The translations under genes and the position numbers were made by a program. Of a DNA stretch of 64,000 nt, positions 50,901 to 62,529 are shown in pieces. How positions within the stretch are numbered: position 1 is the stretch's first letter; each line of letters opens with the position of its first letter. The notes beneath the pieces were generated by a model. The model saw nothing but the letters and a program-made list of their open reading frames with translations. It was not told the origin of the DNA and ran no database searches. This stretch comes from Blasia pusilla (taxonomy: Eukaryota > Marchantiophyta > Marchantiopsida > Blasiales), in contig CM114273.1 in assembly GCA_050084515.1 (NCBI GenBank), positions 17,484,001 to 17,548,000 of the forward strand. The letters are read 5' to 3'.

Positions 50901-53900
50901 GTGGCATGCTCATCTTCGCCTTGATGCTGGGCCTCGTCTCAGATGCCATTTCGGACAAGGTGGATTCGCTGCGCAAGGGGAAGAGCGAAGTTATCGAAAG
51001 TAATCACACGCTCATCCTTGGCTGGAGTGACAAGCTGGTAGGAAAACTTGCCCATCTCGGAATCTGGTGTTCCTCCTTGGACTATGGGATTTCCAACGTT
51101 CTTGAAACTGCATTCGCCTCGCCCACAAAAGGGAAATCATGCATGTCCTTCCCTCCATCCCTCTTCTGTAGCTTCTTCTTAAAAGTATAGGTAAGCTCAG
51201 ACCCCATCTATGGTGGGAGATACAAACGCTTCAGAGTGGATTCAGTGGAGCTCAACTGCCACCCGGAATCTTGACATAACGACAGTCAGTGCACTGGGCT
51301 CACAGTTTGATGATAGGACTCATCAACCAGAGAGAGATCCTGGAGATGACCGCCGTTATTGTTTCACCACATCCACAAACCGCTACAAAATTCTCAACAC
51401 CCCGTTCCAAAATTCCCAGAATTGTCACCATCTGAAGTTTGTGTTGGGCACTCGCTTGGTTTCTGTAACTCTCAAATGTGTGACCCATGTCTTTCTACCC
51501 AGGTTTTGAAATCCGATGAGGCCGAAAAGGTCAGTCCCTATTGGGGTCTGATCCGAGGATGACATGTAGAATTGATCGACCCTGGATACCCCAACAACGT
51601 GGGCGCATAGAACAACCATAACTTTCTGCGATGCCGCTGACTGACATATACACATAGCCTGGGGTCATAGATTAGCACTTGCCTCCTCAGCTTTCAGCTG
51701 CATTCTTCGTTTGCTTCACCACATTGTACTGGAAGGCTGAGAGGGAGTCGTGAAACACGCGAGCTCTATCATGCACATGAGGAAATGATTTCAGATCCTC
51801 TTCACATGGGGGGAGAAAAAGTGGAGAGGAGATGGAAAATGACCAATAAACTTGTAGCTCTACCTCTGTATTCCAGGGTTCGCTTCTGAAACAACTGTCG
51901 ATAGCTAATCAAAGCTTGGGAGGAGGAGTGGTGGTTGTGCTTGCCGAACGTGAGAAGGAGGAAATGGAGCTCGAGATAGCCAAAATGGAGTTTGATTTCA
52001 TGGGAACGTCAGTCATTTGTAGGAGTGGCAGTCCATTGATTATGGCGGATCTTAAAAAGGTTGGTTCTCCTCGGTGGAAACTCATTTGATCCCAGATCGC
52101 CGTTCCAAAAAACTGTGGGCACTGATTTTGACATCCTGTGCAGGTTTCCGTTTCCAAAGCTCGTGCAATTATCGTCCTGGCAGAAGTGGAAAATGCTGAT
52201 CAGGTAAAACTACCTACAACTCTCAGACTCCCATTACCCATGCAGCATGGCCAGCCTCGTGATGGTGGATTGAAGAATCAGATGCTTATCTTCTTGATCT
52301 ACCCTTGGTGGGCTTGCAACACATTAAGCTTGACTACCTTGAGCTTTCGTTACAGACAGCTCCTGTTGATGAATGAATGTCATTTAGGAAAAGCTTTTCC
52401 TAAATGAAATTCTTTCATCAAAAGCTGTAAAGTTCTTTGACTTTACAGCTTTGGAGCCTCACCGACCACTCGAGGATGCCACTCACTAGCATTCCCTTCG
52501 AACTAGTACAACGTCAGAGATCCATAACCCCACGCTTACGGTTGCAGTTGATTACATCTTAGATGCATGCTTCTTGTGTATGTGACTGAAGTTCATGTGC
52601 AAATTGTAGAGTGATGCTCGCGTCCTACGGGTGGTGCTGAGCCTGACAGGAGTCAAAGAAGGGCTGAGAGGCCATATTGTTGTGGAGTTGAGTGATCTCG
52701 ACAACGAGCAGTTGGTGAAGTTAGTCGGGGGTGACTTGGTGGAGACTGTTGTGGCACATGATGTCATTGGCCGGCTTATGATTCAATGTGCGCGTCAACC
52801 GGGTCTGGCTCAGGTCTTTACAATCACCTTCGTGTGGACGCAGGCTATCCGATTCCTTTCATCATGAGGATCTGATAAAATCCATCCAGTGTTTACTCAC
52901 CAGTGGGAGTTCCATGTTTTTCTCTGCAAGTTTTCTCGTTTTTCTCGAGAGTGTAATGCATATTCTTTTTCACTGAATTGGGTGTGGTATCTGACAGTAG
53001 ATCAGATCACATGAGTAGCGATGAGCGATCGGGAGGCAGATCGGATCTTGAAATGGTTTTTGTGACGTATGGAATTGGGATGGGGTACGGGTGTTAGTGT
53101 CAAGATCTCGAGGCTTGCAATTGGCTTTTTTGAGGAGTGGATGTTTATTTCCTGTTGGACCCAGAATCATGTCATGAACTTCCCTCCCTCCCTCCCTCAT
53201 GATGGCGAACATGTGACGGTGCACATTGGACAGATCTGGGAGGATATTCTGGGCTTTGACAATGCCGAGTTTTACGTCAAACGATGGCCCCAGCTCGATG
53301 GTATGCGATTCGAGGATGTGTTGATCAGCTTTCCTGAGGCAATTCCTTGTGGAATCAAAGTGGCAGCTGACAAAGGGAATATCATCCTCAATCCGGATGA
53401 TGATTATGTGCTCTGTGAAGGCGATGAGGTTCTTGTGATAGCTGAGGATGACGACACCTACCATCCTGGTCCTGTGCCTAAGGTATGACAATGCAACAAT
53501 CATCTGCTTCAGTCGAAATGGCTGTCCAAAGGCATGTAGCGCTTCTCTGCTTATGTTGGAAATCAACTCGTTTTCTCTTCGTTCCTTTTACGACGCAATA
53601 GTTTGAATTGCTAGCGCGATGCAATTCGAACTAGTGCTGGAGAAATTGGAAGGAAAACTTTCGACGATGGCGAAGCAGAGAGGAAAGAATTTCGGCTTCA
53701 AACGAAGGGACAGGAAAACTTCTGACGATGGAAACCAAATCAAAATAATTTGGACAGACGAAAAAAACAATCTTGCGGCACTCCTATAATGGTTCACATC
53801 TACTGTGAGCTGATAACAATATAGATTGCACAACTGCATTGCAAACTGAAGAGCAATGTAGGGTATTGGATGTCTGGTACCTTCAGATGGTGAAACATTT

Positions 53901-56071
53901 ATTTGCGGGCGAGTCTATGTTGTTCCCTCTGAGCAGATCTCACACTGTGAAAATGGTGAAGAATCGCAATGATAGTGAATTTATGTATACTCTCAATCCT
54001 TGCAGGTGCGAAAGGGATCCCTACCCAGAGTTGTCAGCCCACCAAAGCTTCCTGAGAAGATTCTCTTTTGCGGTTGGCGACGTGATATCGATGACATGAT
54101 CCTAGTGAGTTGGTGAATTTGTTCTCATTGCGACACGGTGTTTGTTTTCCATCGTCTCTGGCAGACTTTGCTTCAATCGCTTGCTTCTAAAAATTTAGGG
54201 TTGTCAACTTCAGGGGAATTTCAAGACTGGAGTCTCCAACGTGAGGATGAATCGTGCTCTCTGCCTGATATTGAATCCCTGCCGCGCTTCATTTCATGTA
54301 GGTTCTGGAGGCGTTTTTAGCCAGTGGTTCGGAGCTGTGGATGTTCAGTGAGGTTCCGGTTGTGGAAAGAGAGAAGAAATTGATGGACGGAGGCATGAAT
54401 CCCCATCTGTTGAAGAATATTTCGCTTGTACATCGTGAAGGGAATGCTGTCATTCGTCGTCATCTTGAGAGTCTACCGCTTGAGACTTTCGATTCGGTCA
54501 GTACCGCTATCTTAACAATCCAACTTGGTTTCTTGCTCTCAATTGATGTTAGCTATGGAGTCGGGGTGGAAACCTATGGTAGATAACGTGAGCTGCAACT
54601 GGGCTTGTAGCGATCACTATATCTCCGTTGCTACGCTACGCAGGCCTTGCTATGTTTAATTCTTACGAGCCTAGTTCCAGCTCTCTTTTTCAGTTCTTCT
54701 AGACTTTCAGTTACGATTGGCCCATGGAAAAAAACAGATCAACGCAACTATGTGATCTAGAAGATGATCTCTTGAGATATTGGGAACTATGAATTGAAGA
54801 AAAAGTGTAACAGCATGTTTACTAAATAAACCGAGCGTAGTGGTACCTTTAAAGCGAAATCCTCATTGTCCCGCGTCTGCAGATCTTAATCCTTGCCGAC
54901 GAAGCTTTGGAGGACAGTGTGGTAAATGCGGATTCCAGATCGTTAGCGACTCTCTTACTCATTCGTGATATTCAGGTCCTTGTCTATCCCGATGCGTAAA
55001 TCTTGATTCTTGCCGTTCGGCTATTATCATTTCCTTCAGCATTGTGAGTCAGTCGGAACGAACCAGAAGGTAGATGAATGTGAGGCATGATTGGTTGAAA
55101 ATGGTTTGAGAATATGCCTGGTGTGCATGGAGTTGCTCATGTGAGATCTCCTGCAGATATGGATGAGTATTTGAGAGTAGAACGTGGGGAAGAATTTTGA
55201 TTTCAATTTGTGTGCTGATACGAGTGAATTGGATCTCCTGCTCGTGACAGTCGAAGCGAATGCCATATACTACTTCCAAACCTGTACAGTTTCGTCAGTC
55301 TGGAGCTTCACAAAGCTCCTGGATTCGGGAAATGCAGCAGGCGTCCGACCAGTCGATTATCATCAGCGAGATTTTAGACTCTCGGACCAAGAATCTTGTC
55401 TCAGTGTCAAAGATTAGTGACTACGTTCTTTCAAATGAGCTCGTGAGTATGGCTCTGGCTATGGTGGCTGAAGACAAACAAATCAACCGCGTCCTTGAGG
55501 AACTTTTCGCAGAAGAGGTCAGGCATCTTATACCTATCTCTATGATAAGATCGTTACTCATACACAGACAAACAACAAGGAGATTGTGAATGTCGTGACA
55601 CCATCGGCAAACTTGGTTCTGACAATGAGTGCTTGGTCCGTTGAATGAAGTAGGACGCCAAAATGAATAGTTCACTCTGGCCCTTTCTAGTTTCTCGAGC
55701 TTACTTCTGGTTTTAGATATGTGCCTACAAGTTAACACAACTCGTGAGGGCTTCAATTGCTGAGAAAAGGAATACGGAAAATATTGGAAATTAGGTGTCC
55801 ATAAGTACACGATGGCAACCCTAAGGAGACACACGCGTTGCATGTGATGCAGGGGAATGAGATGTACATTCGACCAGGAGAAATGTACTTGTACGATCAA
55901 GAGGAATTGAGTTTCTTTGATATCATGGCCCGCGCTAGACAAAGACACGAAATTGTAATCGGCTACCGCCGAGCGTGTCATGAGCGGGCCGTTATTAATC
56001 CTCCCGACAAGCTCAAACCTCAGAAGTGGTCTCTGGGAGATGTCTTTATCGTCCTTGCACACGAGGAATAG
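47935..56071 (+). CDS. CASTOR: CASTOR/POLLUX (DMI1)-family ion channel
   Basis: Twelve exons, all phase 0 with GT-AG borders: 47935-49164, 49898-49966, 50408-51037, 51877-52059, 52144-52203, 52610-52813, 53234-53482, 54006-54104, 54302-54496, 54883-54975, 55251-55517 and 55853-56071, about 1165 residues. The first about 400 residues are a low-complexity Ser-rich N-terminal region, longer than usual. Membrane spans lie near residues 405-425, 479-498, 537-558 and 588-612. The pore filter ADAGNHA is at about 575-581. The RCK-like half follows with ILGWSDKL, GGGVVVVLAEREKEEMELEI, DFMGTSVICRSGSPL, KARAIIVLAEVENADQ, GRLMIQCARQPGLAQ, WEDILGFDNAEFYVKRWPQL, ILFCGWRRDIDDMI, EGNAVIRRHLESLPLETFDS and ISDYVLSNELVSMALAMVAE. 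It ends WSLGDVFIVLAHEE. Legume relatives are nuclear-envelope cation channels needed for symbiotic calcium spiking. Whether this is the CASTOR or POLLUX branch is not settled by reading alone. Confidence 0.93.
48062..48104 (+). repeat. (TCA/TCG)n run coding poly-Ser in the channel N-terminus
   Basis: A trinucleotide repeat in exon 1 encoding about 13 serines. The minus strand gives an Asp run, which is only its shadow. Confidence 0.9.
52381..52452. repeat. Two adjacent perfect hairpins in an intron of the channel gene
   Basis: Bases 52381-52406 are a 26-base perfect palindrome (CATTTAGGAAAA, GC, TTTTCCTAAATG). Fourteen bases later AAAGCTGTAAAGT (52421-52433) pairs with ACTTTACAGCTTT (52440-52452) across a six-base loop. 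Both lie in the intron between exons 52144-52203 and 52610-52813. They could be a small MITE-like insertion or RNA structure. Confidence 0.8.
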
Positions 56072-57809
56072 GATCAGTGGTGTCTGGACTCTAAATCCCA
56101 TTAGGTCTAGCTAAGGCACTGCTAATCCCGCCCCCTCACACCGTGTACCTCGTAAATTCCCTATCTACACAGGAGTCGGGATTCGAAATATGCCATACCA
56201 CATTGCGAATTTGCGATTGCGATGTCTGATCGAATGCGATATCTGATGGAATGTCGGCAGGACTCCTGGATATGTACGATTTGCCCGAGAAACCGGCTTA
56301 CGAGCGTCGAGGACAAAAACATAAAAGATGAGAAATCTGGAGGATGCAGAGCACTGATCATGAAATCCTGACGCATCAAGAACAACAATATCGACTTTCT
56401 CTCACCTTGTCAGTAGCCGATCGGCGGAAGACGATAGCACCGACAGCGATTCTTGCTTGATCGCGGACACCCACGATCATGAGGCTTAAATTTAGCAATC
56501 TCCGCTGTTTCATGCGACGAATATTGAACAAGAAGCGCGCACACATAAGAACTTGTGACTCGTCCTCATCCACCATGACGTTAAAACCACACGCGTAGTT
56601 TTAATATTAAATTCAAAATGATCTTTCTTAATTTAAAAATTGTGGGAAGAATTGAATAGGTCTGGAAAAGGAAAGTTGATCATATGTATGCTCTCCCGGC
56701 CAATAGTTTTCATTCTAAGTTGATTTAAGAGGTAACTTACGTATGTATTTAAGAAAGGACTTAACGTTTTTCTTAAAAGAAATATTTGGACATATAGTAG
56801 CAAGAACATTTCTAATAATATTTATATGAACAAGAGAAGGCGATGTATTAAAACTAACGCAAAGGTGAAATATTAAGACTAACATGAAAATAATATCTTA
56901 TCCTAAATGGTTCCCGTGAAGGCGAGTTGGAAGGTATCTCCACGTGAATAGTACGACGAGGTATGTCCCATATGACATAAAACATTGTGAAGGTTCTCCA
57001 CTCAACGCAAGAAATAACATGCCACCAAAGCCAATCCAAAAATTATAGTCTATTAGCAAGGATTTAAGTATTTATATTATAATGGCTAGCAAAATAGGAC
57101 AAAATAGCAATGTAATAAGACAAAATAGTTACATATTTTTTTTTTTTCATGTATTGACTTCATAGTTTATTATAAGTTCTAAAAAAGTGAATTTTTTTGG
57201 ATAGTAATTATTGTAAGAAGTAGTGGGATTCAATTTGATTGGTGGGGATTATATTTAAGGGGCGAATGGTTTAGTGGTGATTTTATGCATGTGAGGAGTA
57301 GGTTTAAACTTGGATAGTAATTATTGTAGGAAGTAATGGGGTTTAATTTGATTGGTGGGATTATATTTATGGGGGGAGTCATTTAGTGGTGATTTTAGGA
57401 GTAGGTTATCAATTCTTGAAGTTATGAGAGAGAGAGAGAGAGAGAGAGAAGGTTGCTACATAGTAATGTTGAGCATTCTGTAATTGATGGAGAGAAGAAA
57501 ATTGACTCGATTTTTCCTTCATCACTTGCTCTAATATTCAAGAGCAATTCGATTCAGATGCACATTCTTCAACATGATCATGGCTACTCTCTTTGCAAGT
57601 GCAACACATGTTCCATTGATCCTTGTCTCAATTGTTTTTGTGCAATCTAGATGGGAAAAACTAGAGAGAGACAATGGGCAAACTTTGGATTTGAATGTTA
57701 TGAAGGAAGAAGTTTATGACGGTATGCAAATAGCATACTTAGGTATGGTTCATCCACTCTTTGTTGGGCTGATGGGGTTCAACATTTAATATGATTGCAA
57801 GATGTTGAT
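56072..57809. other. Gene-free region downstream of the channel gene
   Basis: The presumed 3' untranslated region, then AT-rich sequence. A minus-strand frame (56376-56576) and two short overlapping plus frames (57453-57789) have no recognisable domain. A (GA)12 run lies at 57426-57449. Confidence 0.45.
57199..57421. repeat. 113-bp imperfect tandem duplication
   Basis: A unit beginning GGATAGTAATTATTGTA and containing AATTTGATTGGTGGG and TTTAGTGGTGATTTTA occurs at 57199 and again at 57312. Confidence 0.8.
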
Positions 57810-58298
57810 CAAGGTTGCAGAGAAACAAACAAGTTTGTCCATGCGACAGACATGTCGCCCGCGTACACAAGCGTGGCCCAAATCCGAGCCCGTAGCGGGC
57901 ACTCAAGCTGGCCACTGGCCAAGCCCGCACCAATTTTGTAGCCTGCATGGCGGGCTCTGGCTTGCACATGGCGGGCTCCAAGGCTTGCGGGCCGCTAACT
58001 CGCCATAAGCGGGCCCGAAGCCCTATGTGCGAGCCGCAAACCCGCCATGCACACGCCCAGAGCTTGACCTGCGCGCCTTGAGCTTGCCATTCATGGGCCC
58101 AAAGCCCGCCTTGCAAGCCTAGCCATGGCCCACAAAACCGGTGTGGGTTCGGCCACCCCGTAGTGCCTAGGTGCCAGCTACGGGCTTGGCGGGCTCTAGG
58201 GACAGGCCGCCAATAGCTGGGCCTGCATGGATCCAACTACTGGCAAAAATGTCCGTGGACATGTCCGAGGACACGGACTTTGTCTGTGTGCAACCCTG
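57810..58298. mobile_element. TIR element with GC-rich core, hAT-like
   Basis: The left end is CAAGGTTGCAGAG, running into AAGTTTGTCC and GACATGTC. The right end, on the opposite strand, is CAGGGTTGCACACAGACAAA, running into GTCCGTGTCC and GACATGTCC. The inner sequence is unusually GC-rich with repeated GGGCC/GCCCGC words, so open frames here (a 165-residue minus frame included) are probably spurious. A clear 8-bp target duplication was not found. Confidence 0.45.
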
Positions 58299-59074
58299 GT
58301 ATGGTGTTGATGAACTAGAGGTAAATTTTCCTCCAAAATACCTTCCATAGTGATGGTTAAGAGAGAAAGAGCAAGAGTTATAACTCTTTTTCCCTGTTCA
58401 TCACAATATGAAGTGAAATGAAATGAAATTTACAATTGGACATAACTTATAGTGGCTTAAGCTCATACTTGTAGATTAATAAAGAAGATTTGAACACTAT
58501 ATTGTTGGACACCTTCAACCATGGAGAAATTCATTTAGTTTTACTCTTGGACCATAGCAACTCCATGATCACACATCATACATAGTGTGAAAATAAGTAT
58601 TCAAATGAAATAAACTACACATTTCCATCTTTCATACTATATTTAGATTTTTAATTATTTATTATATTTATGAATGGTTGTGAAATATGGCCACCTCTAT
58701 TTGAATGACATCGTGTATCCACTATTGTCTCTTGCATCACTATGGGTATAATGGATCACTTTGGTTAGAGGAGGTTGTTCATATAGCTTTCAAAAATCTT
58801 TCTCCCACATCGAATAAAGGATTCTAGTAGGAAGTAATTTGAAATCAAATTACGGAGGTAGTGGGACTCCCAAATTGCTAATTAATTCCACACTTCCCCT
58901 AATTCTCAATCTTTGAGAACCATGCTTGAAAAGGTAAGTGTTGCATTTCTTGAAATGGCTTCTATCTCTTAAATCCTCCTTGACTAGATTACACCCATGA
59001 GGCAGAAACTATAACTAATCTGTCACAATTTTTACATTTAACATACATTAGTGGATGCCTGTGCGTTATATGTA
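58299..59074. other. Gene-free AT-rich sequence
   Basis: No coding block, RNA gene or strong repeat recognised. Confidence 0.45.
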
Positions 59075-59106
59075 CTAGTTAGCATGCCCGTGCTACGCAC
59101 AAAATG
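59075..59106 (-). mobile_element. Helitron-like 3' terminus, minus strand
   Basis: On the minus strand TGTGC-GTA-GCACGGGCATG is followed by CTAACTAG and T. It is the closest match to the plus-strand end at 41509-41533. Confidence 0.45.
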
Positions 59107-60862
59107 AGGTATTATTGTAAAGATTTATTAGAAAAAGATTGGAATTAAAGAGTGGACGTCCTTACTAGTGGTGCCTGAACGTAGTCGGCCACTTTTGAAT
59201 TTGACCAGCGCCTTCTCTTTTAGACGCAACAATTACATGTTCACCAAGTGGGGTCGGCACCAATGACTTTGGGAAACCAGGGGGAATACATCTCACAAAA
59301 ATGGAGAAATTTTGAGGTACTACCACACCCTCATGAACAGTGGAAAATCCATGTAGCAACCTCTTACATCTTTGTCCCATTTCCACTAAGTTACGTCATA
59401 CCTTAGCGAGATTTAGATGTGGCTCAAGTGACCTTGAGATCGAGAAAGAAAAAATTCTCATAGAAGAAAAGAGAGGGCAGATTGTGTAGATTTTGCAACT
59501 CATGGCTCATTGATGATGAACATCATTACCTCTTTGATTTGATTGCACCTTTCACAATCACATTAGACTTGACTTCCCAAATCTCTTTGCTCACGTGGCC
59601 CCGAAGGTTTCCAAATTCATGGCTAGGCAAAATAAAATTCAGATTGCTAAATTCTTACATAGTTGTGTGAAGACTAGAGAAAATCACTTGGCACAAAGGA
59701 CCTCTTAGGCCCTTGCTGGTGCTTTGCTAGTTCTTTCTTCAAATTGTTGTTAGTTCTACAAAACAAAGTCCCATGGCCCCGCGGTTCTGTGGACAATAAA
59801 TCTATTCATTCACTCATTCTCTCCTCCATTGCTAATTTCTTGAATATTTTTTCATTTTAATAACACATTCTCAATATTCATTTGTTATCTTAACACGCAT
59901 AATTACTTTTTGGTAACCAATCTGCAGCCCTTTGAGAGGGGTGGAAGAGAAAGAAAGTAATTAGTAAACACTCGTGGAGGACACGTGGATAGCTTACATG
60001 TTGAGAAAAAAAGTGGGGAGGGTCTCTAGGGGCCGTAAATAACGCGGTTATTAGTCCCATTAAAAGAGAAATATACTAATAGAAATGTCCATTGTATGAG
60101 TGGAAAAAATAATGCCAACTTTCTTTTGCAAATAACATGATTATCAGTCTCATTATAAGAGAAATACATCAATAGAAATTTCCATTGTATGAGGGGCAAA
60201 AATAATGCCGGCTTTACGCAACCCGGACAAGAAGAGGAATTAGATCCCTTCTTTGCATCCGAGAAAATTCAAATGATTTATTCGGGATATTGGCCTAGGG
60301 CACTATCCCGAACATCGGTCAGACGTCTATCCATCAGGGTTTGATCTCTCTAATATTAGGGGTGCCCTAACAGGATATAAGAAAATGCGTTGTCGCAAGA
60401 GAAGGGAAAGCTCGCATGTCCCACTTATTCATCTCAACACTTAAAAAACCCCATTCTAAGATTGGAAACACCATGGAAACGTCGGTACCCCTACTTGTGC
60501 GTGTATCCTTCCACACTAGAAACCCCATTCTCATACAAGTATTCTTAATAACTACTGAGTATCCGTGCTATGAATTTGAATTACCCATCATTATTGTCCT
60601 AATGAAACCGTAATTTGACTTATGGACCTAAATTGATAGTTAATTCCCATGTCTAGCTAAAATACACGAGATAAGAAAAACTTGGATTATAGTGCCTCTA
60701 AAGATTGACCGTAATGCACATATAATAATAATAAAAGAAGAAGAAGAGATAAGCTACGTCTTTTGTACCCATGGGAAACGGTACCTGAAGAGGTCCTTTG
60801 ACACGCTCTGCTGCGGCAGACGGCAATGACTCGTTTTGCTCGCGCTGTGAAGGATCCGCGGT
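59107..60862. other. Gene-free sequence with a 92-bp duplication
   Basis: An imperfect tandem duplication lies at about 60047-60216, listed separately. Short frames at 59165-59386 and 59482-59670 carry no recognisable domain. Confidence 0.4.
60047..60216. repeat. About 92-bp imperfect tandem duplication
   Basis: The unit containing AGAGAAATA...AATAGAAAT and TCCATTGTATGAG...AATAATGCC occurs at about 60047 and again at about 60139. Confidence 0.75.
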
Positions 60863-61243
60863 CTACAGATCTGCGAAGAGTTTGTATTTGGTGACGTTCA
60901 GCACGAGCTGGCGGATGGAGGCTATGCCGCCCAGCACACCCACGCCGCTGTACACCGCGCTGATGAGAACATTGCCCCAGAATCTGATCGAGCTCTTGGG
61001 CGGCTTGAAAACCACCACGTATAAGAGCATGGGAATTACGAAATCCAAAGGAGTGAATCCAAATGCGCCCAGGATTGCCACAATGTCGCCGAAGAACGGG
61101 AACATGGCCGCAAGGAGCGTCATCACTGCGAGGAGGATCGTGCGGACAATCAGACGGGGGAGCATGTTGCGAGTGGAGAATCGGCTCTCGGAGACGGTCG
61201 CTGTTCTGGTTTCTAAGATGTCAAACAAGGGCTGTGAGTATAC
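60863..61243 (-). CDS. Terminal exon of an amino-acid/GABA transporter (AAAP family), partial
   Basis: A minus-strand exon of 126 codons plus stop (TAG at 60863-60865), with a CAG acceptor just upstream at 61244. It begins VYSQPLFDILETRTA and continues FSTRNMLPRLIVRTILL, LAAMFPFFGDIVAILGAFGF, PLDFVIPMLLYVVVFKPPKS and ASIRQLVLNVTKYKLFADL. This is the C-terminal part of plant AAAP transporters of the GABA-transporter (GAT1-like) group, covering about three or four membrane spans. No stop or shift is present. The preceding exons were not found in the next 700 bases, so the gene is either a truncated copy or its other exons lie beyond the LINE fragment and repeat sequence to the right. Confidence 0.75.
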   Translation of the reverse strand, partial: VYSQPLFDILETRTATVSESRFSTRNMLPRLIVRTILLAVMTLLAAMFPFFGDIVAILGAFGFTPLDFVIPMLLYVVVFKPPKSSIRFWGNVLISAVYSGVGVLGGIASIRQLVLNVTKYKLFADL

Positions 61244-61978
61244 CTGCGTGCATACCACGCAGCAGTTGGAAAACGTCAGGACTATACGAGAGCCTGATTA
61301 CATACGAAGCTTTCACATGCAACTGATATCTCGATTACTTGCCAATTGCTGTATTGAAGCCCTGGGGAATGCGAGATGCGTGCAGAAGAAGGTCAAAAGA
61401 ACTGGATGCAATTGATATTTCGATCACTTGGCTATTTCCATTCAGAATCTCTTCCCCTGAGGAATCAGTCATGAGGCCATGATTTGGGAATTAAATATGG
61501 TCGGGAGGCTTCGGATAATGTGGGCACGAGCTCTAGGGAATGCGTGCATAAGGCGAAGAAGTTGGATGCAGCTGATGGCTCAATTACTTGACAGTTTCTC
61601 TGCAAAATTTCACGGATTAGGTGGGGAACATATAAATCTGGTGAGAGGTGAAAAATGTAGATGCAACTACTCGTCAAGTTCTAGAAATCTTTTGGGTGAC
61701 AGAAGCTGTAGTTATTGAGGATGCTAGAATGTCAAACAAATACCTCGGATGCTGAGAGTGACTGGTCTCACGGTTTCCTCTCATCTCCTTCAGGTTGTAA
61801 TATTTCGGTTAAATAGAGACATTCATATCCAAACCGGGAAACAACCAACTAAACCCTAAACCTCATGATCGGTACAGGTATTACTCAACAATGAAGTCAC
61901 AACAGCCTTGGAAGCTTGCAAAATCTCTTGAACCTTTTTCGTCCAAGATTTGGCATGCTTTACGGGTCTTTTTTGGGT
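61244..61978. other. Intron-like region with degenerate short repeats
   Basis: The words GATGCAACTGAT / GATGCAATTGAT / GATGCAGCTGAT, each followed by a TCGAT-or-TCAAT-TACTTG type segment, recur at about 61317, 61405 and 61565. GGGGAATGCG and GGGAATGCG words lie nearby. No gene is seen. It may be an intron of the transporter gene. Confidence 0.4.
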
Positions 61979-62503
61979 CTAGGTTTTCCCCATCACCTCT
62001 TTAGGATAGCGATGGGAGTCCATTGTCTCCAGCTGCCTCTGCCATTTCAACTTGGAAATGTCACGTCTATCTTCCAAGGGTTCCACATCTAGTTGTGATC
62101 TCATACCAACTCGGGCTGTTCGTGATGAGGTTGACATCATACCCCGAAACGCCTTCAGCTGCACAGCTTCAAGCTTATCCCTTTGTTTGGTGTTGGCATC
62201 CCACACTGCTGCCCCGTATTTGAGCAAGGGACGAATGGTATGCAAAATGACACAGCGCTTTACTTCTGATGTGATATCCCGGCAGTGTAGGAATTTAGAC
62301 AGACCGTTCACCTTCTTGTGGCCTTTCTCAGTAGTCTTCTTAATGTGTGCATCCCACATGAAATCTTCCGAGAATTCTATGCCCAGAAAGGTGTATGTAG
62401 CCACTCGGGGGATCTCTTGGTCACCCCAGTACCACTGTTGATCTTGGTCCTCCTCCTTGCCATTGAAAATCATCACACCGCACTTCAGTACATTTGCCTC
62501 CAT
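61979..62503 (-). pseudogene. Non-LTR (LINE) reverse transcriptase C-terminal fragment
   Basis: A 174-residue minus-strand frame reading NVLKCGVMIFNGKEEDQDQQ, then YTFLGIEFSEDFMWDAHIKK, KKVNGLSKFLHCRD, VILHTIRPLLKYGAAVWDAN and LEAVQLKAFRGMM. The K-C/T-x-M-x-F, Y-x-x-LGI, W-x-x-HI and P-x-L-x-YGA-x-VW pattern is the region after the RT palm of LINE-type elements. The catalytic palm and endonuclease are absent, so it is a truncated relic. Confidence 0.6.
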
Positions 62504-62529
62504 GCCCCAAGAAGAAGTTGGGAAAGCTG

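Noticed and set aside
56376-56576. Minus-strand frame with basic, hydrophobic composition after the channel gene
   Set aside because: Short, with no recognisable motif or splice context; probably chance sequence in the 3' flank.
57739-58236. 165-residue Trp/Pro/Arg-rich minus-strand frame
   Set aside because: Lies in the GC-rich core of a TIR element, with repeated words and no recognisable domain.
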